A stretch of 64,000 bases of DNA from Aselliscus stoliczkanus (lineage: Eukaryota > Chordata > Mammalia > Chiroptera > Hipposideridae): NCBI GenBank assembly GCA_033961575.1, contig CM066740.1, positions 19,815,501-19,879,500 on the forward strand. The letters run 5' to 3'. The translations under genes were made by a program, and so were the position numbers. The notes under the pieces are model-generated. The model was not told the DNA's origin. It was given only the letters and a program-made list of their open reading frames with translations, and did no database searches. Of this stretch, positions 1 to 12,720 are shown in pieces; the first letter of the stretch is position 1; each line of letters begins with the position of its first letter.

Positions 1-757
1 TAACTTGACCTTTACCGACTCTTAAACTTGACCCAATTGGAACATGGAATTCAGTTTATTACAGATCAGACTTGACCAAGCCATTTACTGAATAGGTAGG
101 ACGTTTCCTTTCTGGCAGTTAAGGTTGCATTCTCCTGAAAATCAAGCAGCAGATTCTATGACTCTGGTCTTTGTTTCTAATGATTTTTCTGACTTTGTCC
201 TAAGTTAACCCAGATTCAAGTTCAAGTCAGGCTCCTACTTCCATTTGCATGTGGTAAATAATGAATTTACAAGCAAGAATCTGTTTTCTTTGTATTCTGC
301 TTCCTGACTGTTTTCTTTAAAAAGCTCTATTGCCAACTTCTGTTCTCCAACTTCAGACACCTAAGGACGATGACCGAAAGGGATAGCGACTTTGGTTCTG
401 TCAATGCTTCCCAGGTTCTGAGGCTGACATTTCTGAGTCTACATAGCTACAGGAACAAAGTTCCCATAAATGGGTATGGAGGAGGTGGGCCTTAGCAGCT
501 CCACAGAACTGGAGGAAGGCCATAAATTGAACCCCATGGGAAGAGTGTCAAACATTATGGCTGGAGAGTGTCATGGTTAGACTTCACAGGAGACAAGCCA
601 GATACATGCACTCTGGCAAGCAGAGCTGGAAGGATTTCAATTTTAAACCATGTAAGTTATAGTGAGTACCTAACCCTAAAATATCACATCAATTACAGCA
701 ATTCTTTACACTAAATGGCCATGTTACTATGGGGGCTATTTGTTACTATGTGTTAGG

Positions 758-760
<3 letters not shown>

Positions 761-788
<28 letters not shown>
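761..788. repeat. (CT)14 microsatellite
   Basis: An uninterrupted CT dinucleotide run, followed by a short C-rich tract (about 792-805). It is visible directly. Confidence 0.97.
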
Positions 789-791
<3 letters not shown>

Positions 792-870
792 ACCTCCCCC
801 CCCCACCCTTGTGTATGTGCTGATCTTTTTCTCATACACCCACCTCTGTGCAAATAGAAATCTTTACATT

Positions 871-909
871 GCACACACATTGATCCATGACTGCACACAC
901 ATTGATCCA
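871..909. repeat. Two-copy 22-bp tandem duplication
   Basis: The 17-mer GCACACACATTGATCCA occurs at 871-887 and again at 893-909, separated by a 5-bp spacer. This is a small local duplication with no evident function. Confidence 0.9.
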
Positions 910-1504
910 ATGGCCATTTGTCATCAGCCTCCAGGCCTGCTCAGTTCAGTCCCATCCCTGATGCAACATCAGAGGAAAGCTGCTTTCCAGAGGTGGTTTC
1001 CTATCACCTGTCAGGGCTGACACCTCATTAGAGGGTGAGCCTGAGGGGTTCTTCTTCCCTCTAAGATAGTGGTAGGTGCTTTCCAGCTATCTGTCCAGTG
1101 GTGTGGCATTCAACACCTTGTTCTTTATGTCCTAACACTGTGTTTTCGTTAAGGATGGTTTTTTTATGGATCCTAATAGAAATTTCTTAAACCAATGGAA
1201 GCAGAATGAGAATATGTAAACCACATATCCTCAGAACCCTCTTTTGTACCAAATTTTTTTAGTCCTAAGTGCCTCACAAACCCATGTCATTAAAAAATGG
1301 GCTGCCACAACAGAAAGCAGAAGATGATTCAACCTCATATTGTCGATAAGTATATACATTATACGTAATTATATTCCTTGATCTATGAGCATGGGTCGAG
1401 TCTTATTTTTTCTCATTCTGTTACAACTGGAGGTTACAGATGTGATGGGGTAGCATTGCTAAATGGTTACTGGGAACAAAGTTCAAATTTTCATAGCAGT
1501 GCTT

Positions 1505-1720
1505 TGTAGTAGCTCTGTGCCCTTAGACTAGTTACTCAAGCTCTCTGAGGATCCATTTCCTGCACTGTAACACAGAACTTCAAAATATACCTACTTCAAA
1601 ATACTGATATGAGATGAAATGAGCAAGTATAATCATGACAGGCATAGTGCTAAGGGTATAGTAGGCACTCAGTAAAGGGACTATTGTAATGTTATTATAA
1701 TTAATATTATAATAACTTAT
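1505..1720 (+). mobile_element. MIR SINE relic
   Basis: The order of diagnostic pieces matches MIR in forward orientation. A 'tagctctgtg-ccttaga' core (tRNA-like central region) is followed by 'agttactcaagctctctgag', a degenerate 'tttcctgcactgtaa', and a 3' part ending in 'gcatagtgctaagg' and 'gtaggcactcagtaaa'. It is heavily diverged, as expected of this pre-eutherian family. Confidence 0.75.
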
Positions 1721-1753
1721 GCATATATAAACAGATGTATACATACATATGTA

Positions 1754-1832
1754 TTGGTTTGTCGGAAAAGTCATGACATATTTTTTCTGTTTTTCATTGC
1801 AAAAATATGTCATGACTTTTCTGATAACCCAA
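1754..1832. mobile_element. 79-bp mariner-type miniature inverted-repeat element
   Basis: The two ends are near-perfect inverted repeats: TTGGTTTGTCGGAAAAGTCA at the left and a complement ending in TGACTTTTCTGATAACCCAA at the right. They meet in a small loop around TTTTTCATTGCAAAAA. The element is flanked by TA at 1752-1753 and 1833-1834, the target duplication typical of Tc1/mariner. It has no coding capacity. Two sister copies lie at 17743 and 35159. It resembles the human MADE1 element in size and architecture, but the sequence differs. Confidence 0.88.
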
Positions 1833-1964
1833 TATTTAATTTTAGCTTTAAAAAACGGAAGGCATTATGTATCCTTAAATTTGTTGTAAATGTATTTGGT
1901 TGTCTTTAAAGTGAATGTCCTTTGGGTCATGAAGGCAAAGTTTTAAAAATATAGCTAACATATA

Positions 1965-2069
1965 GGGCCGCCTGAGTGGCACGGTGGTTAAGCGCTGGCT
2001 TGGGAAGCCAGCTGCCCCGGTTCGGGTCCCACATATGAGGGCCAGTGACACTGCCCTCAAAAAAAAAAA
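1965..2069 (+). mobile_element. Short tRNA-derived SINE (about 105 bp), head plus A-tail
   Basis: It starts GGGCCGCCTGAGTGGCACGG and carries a B-box-like promoter GGTTCGGGTCC at 2019-2029, which is the RNA polymerase III signal. A self-complementary segment CTGGCTTGGGAAGCCAG sits where a tRNA anticodon arm would be. The element ends CACTGCCCTC followed by an A run. The flanks repeat as ATATAGCTAAYATATA (about 1949-1964 and 2070-2085), a target-site duplication from L1-mediated insertion. It is a SINE, not a functional tRNA gene. Confidence 0.93.
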
Positions 2070-2439
2070 ATATAGCTAATATATAAAACTGACTATTCAG
2101 TTAAACTTACTGTATTTATTTTAATTATTTAAAGATTCTTGAAAGTCAATTTAGTCAAGTATACACACATCAGTTTAATCTATTACAAATAGAATTTTGG
2201 CATGACTATAATGGGATTTCTGAAAATCTCTTAGAATGCCTTCATTTTATTCACATTTTGTAGAGTGAACAGTGACTTAATCTGAATAATTTTTAAATTA
2301 TTTCCCAGAATTAAATGTTTATGACACATGTGAAATGACCTCTATAACTGTCAGTCATGAAGTATAATAAATATCCATCATTAACACAGAAATCAGGAAA
2401 CTACATCTTCATGACACTCACTTAGGTATTCTGTTTTAT

Positions 2440-2545
2440 TTTTTTTTTTTAGAGGGCAGTGTTACTGGCCCTCATATGTGGGCTCCGAACCAGGGCTGCT
2501 GGCTTCCCAAGCCAGCTCTTAACCACCCCGCCACTCGGCCGGCCC
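2440..2545 (-). mobile_element. Short tRNA-derived SINE, full length
   Basis: Same family as the copy at 1965, reversed. A poly(T) run is followed by GAGGGCAGTGTTACTGGCCC, and the element ends at the inverted head GGCCGGCCC at 2537-2545. The flanking words TATTCTGTTTTATTT and TATTCTTTGTTTTATTT are imperfect target duplications. Confidence 0.92.
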
Positions 2546-2584
2546 AGTATTCTTTGTTTTATTTATGTTTTTTATTTTTTTTAA

Positions 2585-2661
2585 GTTTTTTTTGAAGGCA
2601 GTATCACTGGCCCTCCTATGTGGGATCCGAACTGGGGCCGCTGGCTTCCCAAGCCAGCTGG
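2585..2661 (-). mobile_element. 5'-truncated copy of the same SINE
   Basis: It contains the tail and middle of the family (GAAGGCAGTATCACTGGCCC through CCAAGCCAGCTG) but stops before the GGCCGGCC head. It then joins TATTTTTTGTTTTAG, which resembles the flank of the neighbouring full copy. The pair may therefore be a local duplication or a second insertion into the same site. Confidence 0.88.
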
Positions 2662-5581
2662 TATTTTTTGTTTTAGATGATGGGTTTATTCATATTATTT
2701 TGATAAAGTTTAATCTATAGAAGTGAAAGAAGGAAGCAAATGGACCCCTCACAAAAACAAAACAAAACAAAAACCTGAAGACAATGGAAGGCTTAATGTT
2801 TAGATTGGGATCTTTCCAGAAATCAAGTGACCAGGTCAAGTGAAAGTTTTAGGAAACATTTCTAATGTTTTTCCACTCTAAGAATATGCCACAAAATTTC
2901 AATAAAATTTAAAGAATTTCCATAGTTACCTGAAAAAAGGAAAACTAAAACTGATAAAGATTATAGTCCCTGATATTCTGAATCAGTCATTCCAGATTCT
3001 TCTGTTACTCCTAGACAGAATGATTTGTGAAAAATGTAGAAATGCATTTTTGTCCCGGCAGTATCCTTTTCTTAATTGCATTTACTATACAAATTAAATT
3101 AAACTTGGATAATTATAAAAGCTACTTCCTTTTTAAAACAACAACAAAGTAAACACTGTTATAATGAGTACATATTCTACTTTGATAATACACGAAACTA
3201 GGAAAACATTAGATTAAAGTTTGGAGTATAACTTTCGGGTTTCCTTGTTCCAGATGTGTATCATAGTCATGTAATGTTACAGATATCTTCCAAATACATT
3301 ACCTGATTATTGAAAGCTCTCTTTTGAACACAGAAACTTAATATATGCTATAATTTGATATAAAAATCAAAATGAAAGACTAGATTAGTGTTCTAATCAT
3401 TTGCTGTTACCTAGTTATTCCATTATTTTGACTGTGGAACTGTTTCCTTAAGAACCCCTATAAAAATAAAGGGAGGGAAGTGGTGGTTAGGGTTACTTCT
3501 CAGAAAAGCAGGCACAGGAGACAAAATTAGTCAGTTAAATTTTAACAGGGATCTAGTAAAGGGGCACAGGAGAAGAGGTGGAAACATGGGAGGCTCTTTG
3601 GAAAAGGTCGATTTGAGTAGGAAGCTCTGAAGAGCTAGAGATGGTTGCGCCCGAGGCACTCCAAACAGAGGGATCAAGGAAATAGCACAACTACTTGCAT
3701 TTCTCTCCTTCTCCTAGTTTTTTGCCCCTTGGACTTCATATAAACATAATCCAAAACCACATTCTTTATTTATTAGCATTTTCCTTTGCTCTTTTACTTA
3801 GTATTCAGAATATATGAAACATAATTTTACTGTTGAAATAGACAAGAAGCAGATATAATTAAAAGAATTAAAATAATACATTTGTGTCAGAATTACATGC
3901 TTTTTGCTAAAAATGCATATTGCAACTGGGCTCATACACAATTAGTTGAAAAATTCATTTTAATATTTGTAGTCTGCTGCTAAATTATACGTTCAGGAAA
4001 TACCACTGTTTAGCAGCAACACCCAGCCTAGAGTAACGTACGTCTCCTTGGCCTCTGCCATATTGTTTCAGACTAGTAGCAAATAAGCATTCAGCCTGTG
4101 GAAATGAAAATGAGTGCTTTTATGGGGAAAACCATTTTGTCTAAATAATTTTGTCTCTACTTGTACTTGAAAAAACATACCTGTACTTATGTTTAGTGAA
4201 AAACAGCTTGGGCTTTTTTTCTTGTCTTTTCTGTTAGCTGTTCCAGTGATTTGGTTTGATAGTCTAGAGGTGTAATTTGAGGAAAAGGTGGTCGCATGAC
4301 AACGTTCAATTGTATATATAGTGGGTCAGAAGAAAGGTTGAGGGAATGAGGACATTATAATAAAAACTAGTTGTCTTAGCTCCCCAGAGAAGAACCTGCA
4401 GTAGAGATTCTTGACAAGTGATTTATTGAGAAGGGAAGTAGGTAAAGAGGCCATGACAGGGCAAGGTGCTGCAAAGATGTTGTTGCAGTGAAGTCTGACC
4501 ATAGCCTGATTCCACCCAGAACTTGGAGCACAAATGATACCACGAAGTTGTCCTATTTTGATGCAGGCTGTCTGGTTTTTATACCCTCCCATCAGGCTGT
4601 CATTGGCTGAGGGCACTGTGGAGGGGGTAGGGGGTTGGGGGTTAACCTCTGGGCATCTCTGAGACTTGCGGCTTGCTCTGCTGGAGGCCATTTCTTTTGA
4701 GAAGGTGGCAGTTGTGTGCCATTAATGGCCAGAAACTGATGGGGATAGTGCACCAGCCCTATACAAGGATGTCTAGACCAGCAGCAGCCCTCTTCAGGCC
4801 CAAGGGAACCTTTTTCATGGAATCCAATGCTAAGGGCAACAAAGGAAGAGGGGCCCAGGCCACTGACATCACTGTGGAGTTGCTGCCCACATTCTGGGTT
4901 GTCTCAGAACTGTTTCTGGTGCAAGAGAAAAATTCACCTGAGTTTTGAAAGATAAATTAATAGGAGAAAGGTGAGCAGCATGAATGTAAATGCTTTTTTA
5001 AAGAAATGTTAAGCGTACCATTATTTTACAGGAAATAGACCGCCCACACTGAAGAGATGTTTGTTTTCCATGTTTTGTTTATTCCTTGGAGAAGTGAGAT
5101 TACTAGGCTGTCAGTTCTTGGAAGACAGGTGTTTTCTCATATGTTCTTTTTATCCCCGTATCCGAGCCTAGTGTCTGGAGCACACTCAGTGAATGTGTGA
5201 TGAATAGATGATATGTTAAATGGAATTCAATTTGGCAGTTTAATTTAGATTTGTATAGCTCTTAATTATTTTCATTTTAAAATAATCTTCATTTACAAAC
5301 CTATTTGTTGCAAGTGGCAATATAATTATATTCACTGTATGATACAGGTCTGCACGAACTCATCTTGATGTTTCCTTGTGTGAATGAAACAAACATACCT
5401 ATAGTGAAAGACTTCTTTTTTTTAACATTTGGTCTTCTGATATTGTACAGTTTTGCTGACTTATTTTAAAGCAAGGCTAGTTTCTTTCTAAAGAACTCTG
5501 AATAAGGAATGGGATGATACTGAGTTGAAATAGCACTTTTTAATGGTACCATTATCAAAGGCAAAACCACCAAATCCATTT
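2662..5581. other. No gene seen; mostly AT-rich, with repeat-like segments
   Basis: No conserved coding frame is visible. Two segments, about 3483-3700 and about 4360-4700, are more GC-rich and look like old interspersed repeats ('ttagctccccagagaag', 'gatttattgagaaggga'), but I cannot assign a family. The 121-codon and 91-codon frames at 4326-4948 fall in this repeat-like material and match no protein that I know. Confidence 0.5.
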
Positions 5582-5699
5582 ATTTTTTTATTTTTTATTT
5601 TTTTTGTGGGCAGTGTCACTGGCCCTCATATGTGGGACCCGAACTGGGGCCGCTGGCTTCCCAAGCCAGCGCTTAACCACCGTGCCACTCGGCCGGCCC
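5582..5699 (-). mobile_element. Short tRNA-derived SINE, full length
   Basis: A T-rich stretch (the reversed A-tail) precedes GTGGGCAGTGTCACTGGCCC, the reversed B box and the head, which ends GGCCGGCCC at 5691-5699. It closely matches the copies at 1965, 39585 and 60781, so it is relatively young. Confidence 0.93.
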
Positions 5700-5744
5700 T
5701 CACTTATTTTTTTCTTATTGCTCAGATCTAAATCAAATTTCAAT

Positions 5745-5842
5745 TCAGGTTGATAGATGATGTATTACAGAATTGCATACCTGAAACCTATGTAACTTTA
5801 CTAGCCATTGTTACCCCAATAAACTTCAATTAAAAAAAAAAT
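5745..5842 (+). mobile_element. L1 3'-end fragment
   Basis: The sequence 'gtattacagaattgcatacc' continues through 'tgaaacctatgtaactttac' to 'ccccaataaacttcaatt' and an A run. This is the usual 3' end of an L1 with its poly(A) signal. A reversed relative lies near 36750. Confidence 0.75.
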
Positions 5843-7659
5843 TCAATTCAGCAAATGTTCTTTGCCCCCTTCCACCTGACTGTAAGGTTGAGTTAATTTC
5901 TTATTGAACAGAACTTCCTCATAATGCCAATGTTAAGAAATAGCACTTTATCTTTTCTTCTCATTACCCAGGTTTATTAAGCTTTTATTATATGTAATCT
6001 TTATGTTTCAGGGACAAGTTTCAACTTTCTTTGTTGCATAACAGAAGGGTTCAGTAGGGTTTTCTGCCAGCATAATGATTTCTGGAGAAACGAAGGGCAG
6101 AAAACCACTTTCAGTGCTAGGCAGGTTAAGAGATGTTAGGGCAGGGCCCTAACACATTAGCCTGCCCTGCCCTGTTTGGGGCAGTCCTGACATGAGTCAG
6201 AGCTTAAGGTGAGCTGGATGGCATAACTCAAAACTCTAGTTGATGATGGAATTTACAAGAACCATCATGAAACCACTGATGACACTCATTTGTGTTGAAA
6301 CAGAGCATTACACGGCTGATCTGGTGGGGTCATATTGCAGCTTTCATTGTTACTCATTTACGCACATTTGAATCACCTTTGCTTTGAACAAGTTCTGATG
6401 ACAGCATGTGTTGGATGATTGTATAACTTATGCTATACAGTGGAACACTTTTAACCTGAATGAGGGCACTATTAATTATGCTGGGGCAACAGGTATGAAG
6501 TGGAACTCCTCCGGTAAGTCGAGGTCCTAAGTGCACAGTAGTTTGGTGGTGTAGAACAAGAAATAAAAGCAATAAACCATGCAATCCATGCTGAGGTGAC
6601 AGGAAATGTGAAAGGACAAAGTGAATGCCATGAGTTAGTGATGAAGGGCTCTTTTCACATTAAGGAGGGCCTGGCAGGTTTTGAAGGAGAGGTACAATGC
6701 AGAAACGTGATCAAATATGTTATAGGCTGTCTACCTCTTGATATATATTCTTTGATGTGTGAAAGAGATGAAAGAGTATAAAGAATATTTATCATTTGCA
6801 TTTGAAAATGACTTTGTAGCTCATGTTATTTCCTAGACAGTGAAGTTTCTCTTGGTGGGCCAAGCAGGTCCTCAACATACAAACAAGAATCATTCCTGAT
6901 GAGGATCACATCTGGTTTTGCAGTTGCTCCTTTATCTGAGCACATCAGTGTGTCTTCTGACATGCATTCACCTGGTGGGAATTTGTGAGAAAGCGAGAGA
7001 AACTTAGGAAGAAAGAAGGGGTCAAAACACACCATCACTCAGTATAGGTTTCCTGCTTCGGACTTGAACTTCACAAAGGATCAAAATCTCAAGATTCGGG
7101 AGGGCTCCAGAGGCCCCTCTGAGGCAAATTCTGGTTAAAGCTGCATTTGTCTAACTTGGAAAAGCAATATTAGTCATGTGCTGTGTCTTGTTTTAACTGG
7201 AACTTTTCCATACATTCCAACTGTCCTGTTTATGAGGCACACTCCCTTTTTATAAAAGCCAAAGTATTCACCGGTTTCCCATTCTATTTCTCTAAATAAT
7301 GTTTTTAATCTAATAATACACTGGAGTTCCAGGGGCTCTTCCTATTTTCCTCTCCAACTCTTGGCAGGTATGAATTTCCTTTCTCCCTCTAAAAAAAAAA
7401 AAAAAAAAAAGAAAATCACACTGCAATTCATGTCAAAACCTCAAATGCCACAGCTAAGGAGGTACAAGAAATGCCTTAGGAGAGTAGGAAAGAATTTTCT
7501 ACATTATAGTTTTTAAACCTGAAGTTACATTGCAGGTGTGCACTTGATTAGAGCAGCAAAGAGACACCTCATATTGTAAAGACTTGTTTTCAATGAAAAA
7601 ATATAATCCAAAGTGAATTTTAGTTCATTTAGCATTTGGTTTTCCTGTAATTACATTTC
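5843..7659. other. No gene seen; unique sequence with a 20-A run
   Basis: Nothing recognisable as coding or RNA. A homopolymer of 20 A occupies 7391-7410 without a recognisable SINE body in front of it. Confidence 0.55.
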
Positions 7660-7830
7660 AAACACCAAAAAATATTTATATTTGACTCTACCATTTTACA
7701 GATGGGAAAGTAAGGCTTAAGCAAAGTCTCAACCAGAGTGTACAGCTCATCAGTACAGACACCAAGTTTGAAGGCAGTACTGGCTACAGAGCCTTTCCTC
7801 TTAAACACTGTCCTGTATTCCATGAGAACA
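7660..7830 (-). mobile_element. MIR SINE relic, reversed
   Basis: 'ccattttacagatgggaaag' is the reverse of the conserved MIR word for 'ctgtaaaatggg'. It is followed by reversed central-core remnants and a head-like 'cctcttaaacactgtcctgt'. It is strongly diverged. Confidence 0.7.
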
Positions 7831-10800
7831 CCATAAAGACAGACAGTTATACCAAAGTATGATTGCAAACCCTCGCTAATTGCACTATTATTTGTCCTTA
7901 AGTGATGACTCAATAATAATTTCCCATGTAGGTCAAGATAAGTCTTTCATATAAGTAGCATGTCATTACTTTCCAAACATCATCACTCCTTTACAGATGA
8001 CGATGTTAGATTCTCCCCCATAGGATTATTTCTATCCCCAGTGCCAAAGACCTCCCTAAATACTTCAGTGCCCTTTTCGAAATTCATTTTATTTTCATGC
8101 ACAAGGAAACTGAGTTTGAACAGCAGACAGCAAAGCCCCAGCCTGAACATTTCACCAAGTGCCTGAATCACATTGGTTGGCACTGTCTCACCATGGGGGG
8201 AGTGCTTCTCCTTTTACAACTGTGTTTCCCCAGCCTCTTGGCAGGGAATGGCTCTAGGTTGCATGCTAATTAGGCAGGAGCACTTGAAATGGGGTTTGTA
8301 GTTGCTGTTTGCATTTGTGAATTTCCAGTTCTGCCTTGGTAGCCAAATCCAGACTAGGGAAGCAGGCAGTTTGTTCTGTTCTCGGCCTATCCTCTGACCT
8401 TGGCTTCATCATTTCACTTTGCTGAGCTTTTGCTTCCTTGCTGATGAGGTAGGGTAAATAGTCCTCCTCTCTATGTGCTGTATTCATCCAGTGAGCTGTA
8501 AAAACACTTCCAAAACTGGAGTGTGAGTTCAAATGACATGATGGGGGGAGGACATTTGCTTTATAGCATATATAATTCTGTTAATTTGTGGGACTATTTT
8601 AAGATGTAATGTATTATAATATGAAAGATTTCTGTGAAAGGTCATCCAAAGCCTGTTAAGGTATACAGGTTGCCCAGTAATGCAGAATCATTCACCATCT
8701 CATGTTTTAATGTTGTCAGCAAAGAGGTATGCGCAGAGTTCTTTGGGGATGGGAGTGTTCTGTATGCTGACTCGAGTGGTTAGTTTCACAAGTCTACACA
8801 GCTATCAAAACCCATCAATTGACACTTTAAATAGATGTGAGTGACATCAATATATTTGATTTAAATTAGCACTGTAAATGTTACTTTTGGGCTTAGGCAA
8901 GGGAAATTCTGTATTATAATCAAAAGACTTTCATCTGACTATCTTATGGGATAGAAATTTAATCTTCTATTATACTTTAATTACCTTAAACTATTTCAGT
9001 TAATAATTGTCCGGTTTAATTTCATTGGCTGGAATTTGACTAGGTATTTCTTTATACATACATCTGTACATATATGTAAATTACTTCATAGTCTTCTTGT
9101 TCCTATGAGCAAGGATATTCTCTTACAAATCACCATAGAGTTGGTTAATTAGGACATTTAATATTGATACTATGTCATTAACTAATGTATAGTCCATCTT
9201 ATACTATGAAATTCTTGTTCCATATTCTTCATATTTTCCAGAATGGTCCAGCTACTATTCCTCCTTCATCAAAACTGAGCTTTATCAGCTTCATCATTCT
9301 TTGGATAAATCTCCAACCATTGCTCTAATCTCCTTGCTCTCACTGGCTGCTTATAGGGTTCTGCCCCACTCCCCAGCTCCCAACAGTATTGGCCTCTGTT
9401 CTTTTAAAGTTCACAGCTCTAATTTAATATGCCCCTCCCCATCTTTGTTATCATCACCAGACACTTTTCTAAATTTTACAAAGTATTCATCACTTTGCTG
9501 ATGGTTTTCCACCTTACCAGATAGCATGTAATCACCCAAATAATCCCCACATCACCCCACCTCACCTTGGACAGAGTTATTGGGAATCCCTGGGACCAGG
9601 GACTCTGACAGGGAATTCTCATGAGCTAAAGGGGCCACTGGATCATGAAACTAGGAAAGAGTTGTTAGGCCCAAAGACCAGAGAGAACAGAATGAGTGAC
9701 AAATTCAGGAAGAGCCACAGGATGTGACAGAAGGCAGGCAGACTCCTGAGTCAGTAATTCTAAACATGAAGTTGAAAATAAACAGAAATAGGTCAGGCAC
9801 AAATGGAGTGATGCATCCTAAGCAATAGCTTAAATCTTAGCATCTGAAGCTGTCTGTGTAGGGCACTATCATGGAGTAGAAAGGACTGGGTCTCTTCCAA
9901 ATTCCTTTTTTAGGTCACCTAGCTCTGGTTCTGCTTTTATTCATCTCTTGTTGACTTTCCATCATTGCTTCTCACATTCAGTATTCTAATTCTTTCTCTT
10001 CAAATCCCCAAATGCTTCTACCAATTCCTCATACTTAAGATGTGACCCTGACCTTACCGTTCTATGACCTAGACTATCTAAATTACCTTATTCACTCAAA
10101 ATTGTCTTCTCTTTTTGGAGGGAAAAGAGCCCTCATTGCCAAGATCATTCCCTCTATCTGTGTAGTGACTTGCTCACTCAAAGGCAAACAATAATTTCCT
10201 AATTTTATTTAGTGACTAGCATTGGACAGTGTTTAAATATCCTCCATCTTTGAACAGTGAGTAGGCACTCTTCTTCCATTCTCACAAGTAATTGCCTTTT
10301 TACATCTTTGGCAATTTTTCATCTCTCTAAACTACACCTTAATAGCTTTATGAACTAATATGACTTTAAGTCTCACCTTCTTGCACATGATCATCAAATA
10401 GTATCTGCTGTTCCAAACTCTCACCTGTTTCTGTCTTGAGTTTTTAACAATCTGTTGGACATGTTGGACATCCCACTTAGATTCTTGTTGAAACTTTAAA
10501 ATCTGCAAGTCTTGAGTAAAAATCATCTTCCTATCCACCAGTAGCTCTTCTTGACTTGACTGACTTGTTTCTGTTAATTACATTATTTTCCTGGTTATTC
10601 TGCTTTAAGTCTTTGTGGTCAACCTGGACTCTTCTCTCTACCAGAATCCCACCTGTTAGTCACCAAGATGTCTTTGCTTATACCTAGGTATCTTTAGCAT
10701 TCATCTCTCCCTTAGTGGATTTCAAACCTAGTTTAGATTCAGTATTTATCATTAGTTTTATTGTCACAGCTTTCTCACAGTCTTTTTCCTTGTGCATCTA

Positions 10801-12429
10801 CCACTAAGATTCTTTATATACATTATTGCCAGATTCACTTCCTGATTCATTGTCCTTAATGTATCACATTACTACCCTACCAAACAATCAAAGAAAAAGC
10901 TTTCACTGATTTATTTCCTGCCACCTGAGTAGTAAAGTTCAAACAAGTCTACCTATACCTAACTCTATGCTCTTTCACTTCTCCTCTGATGCCCTATGTC
11001 ATGACCAATTTGTATGCCTCCCTCTGCCTGAACAGTCATCCTGGGCATTTCCCTCTGTTACAGTCCTTCCAGCCTTTCAGTATTTAATTGAGACACTTAT
11101 CTCACACATTTCTGCCATCAGTTCCTTCCTGTCCTCTTCAGATGTAGCTGATCTCTCCACTTCCGAATCCTTATATAATTTGCATTATGATTCTTACACT
11201 CCGCATTGAATTATAGTTATTTGTATGTATGTTATTTAGTTATTTGTGTTGTGTTTAGTCAGTTGTGTGTTTTGTAAGTGTGTATATATTAATAATTTAC
11301 ATATTATACATATGGAAATATATTTAGCAAGAAGCAAATCCCCAGGGAGGAGATAATGGGAAGTCTTCGTTACACCCTTTCACTTCCACAACATTGTTTG
11401 TGCCACTTTCAGGTATAAATCTCAGGTCAAACCTCCCAGAGCAATCAAGAGTGAGCCCCAGACCCTCCACCTCCCCTCACCACTCCCAGCCTCACTACCA
11501 CTGTCTACCTGGGGTACACAGACTAATCTCATTTGTCCCCGCTTACGTAAGTCCCTCCAAGGAGTCTGAGCTGCAGATGCCCCTCATTTCCCCACATGCT
11601 CTAATCCCGGGAGGCTCCACACAACCTCTCCCCTTTCCCCCCTCTGCACTCCTTTACAGCTCCAGAAACCTCTCCTTGTGCTGTCCAACATTCACAATCC
11701 ATTTCCAGAAGAACTACCTGTATATAAGAGTGTATAACGTTCTATTCATTTTCCCATTCCTTCTTGCTCTGACGAAACCTGGGTCTCCCCCAAAGATGGG
11801 GCTTCCCTTGCTGACCTGGTGAACACCAGCTGATGTTTCTCCCACAGCTGTCATGCTGGTGGGCCTGGAGGCAGATAGCTACCCTCTTAGCTCTCATTGC
11901 CACTTCCAGAGCATTGTCTTCCCCCGCATCCCTAATCCTGTCCCATACTTCTACTCCGAACACAGGTTATGTCACACTGAACCCGAATGACAGCAGGCAT
12001 TTACTGACCCCAGGGTGATGCCTTCTCATTGCTAGGGAATTTTGACTACTTGTTTATTATCACACTCCCCAACAGGACTCCTCTTTCAGTTCTTGGCAAT
12101 TTTAGTACAAAAGGAGATCATCTTCGCAATACCCGGACGCCTCACTTCCTTATTCTCTCCTCCAATTATGTTGCCTTTCATGCTACTTTAGCTACTTGCT
12201 TCCACAGTCATAGCTTTAGACCTTATAATTATCAGTAACTGCAACCCATAGCACCCTCTCTGACCACCTCATGTCTTCCAATCTAAGTCCCTTCTGGGCT
12301 CCAGAAACCAACAATCTGCCACCTGCAGTCCTCCCATCGATTTCCCATCTCTTACATCCCTTGATAGCCTAACTTTTCTCAGTCCCTTCTCCAATTATCC
12401 ACATGGCTAACTGTAACTGCCTTCAACAC
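7831..12429. other. No gene seen; long pyrimidine-rich decayed repeat region
   Basis: From about 9240 to 12240 the + strand is rich in C and T and contains many L2-like phrases ('ccctctgcctgaacagtcat', 'gcatttccctctgttac'). I think much of it is decayed LINE sequence, but only the part after 12430 is clear. The open frames of up to 142 codons within it have low-complexity Ser/Pro/Leu composition and match no protein that I recognise. Confidence 0.45.
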
Positions 12430-12720
12430 GTTGCTCAAATATCCCCTTTCTTAATGAGGTCAATCCATCTAATCTATTCAGGATGGCAACTTCTGCCTAT
12501 GCCCCCAATTCTGCTCTATTACTTCCATTAGCATTTATCACTTTGTAACCTACAATATAATTACTTATAGTCATGGTTACTTTTTATTTTGTTTCTTCTC
12601 CCCCAAGATGTAAAATTCACGAGGACAAGTTTTTTGTTCTTCAGTTTCCTAAATGTCTTTTACATACCTTGGACACTGCTTTCCGCACAAGCCATTGGTG
12701 AAAAAATAGTTGTTAAATGA
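12430..12720 (+). mobile_element. L2 LINE 3'-end relic
   Basis: The pieces appear in the order of the L2 3' end: 'gctcaaatatcccctttctt' (for 'ctcaaatgtcacctcctc'), 'tagcatttatcactttgtaa', 'ttgtttcttctcccccaag', then 'aaattcacgaggacaag', and finally a degenerate 'acactgctttccgcacaa' before an 'aaatagttgttaaatga' end. Confidence 0.75.

Larger units (their letters stand above)
1..1504. other. No gene seen; unique or decayed sequence with two small repeats
   Basis: No reading frame here resembles a protein. The stretch contains a CT microsatellite near 761 and a 22-bp short tandem duplication near 871, both listed separately. The rest shows no repeat that I recognise. Confidence 0.6.

Noticed and set aside
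1965..2069. A tRNA gene
   Set aside because: The promoter boxes and the anticodon-like arm belong to a SINE with A-tail and target duplication, repeated in many places.
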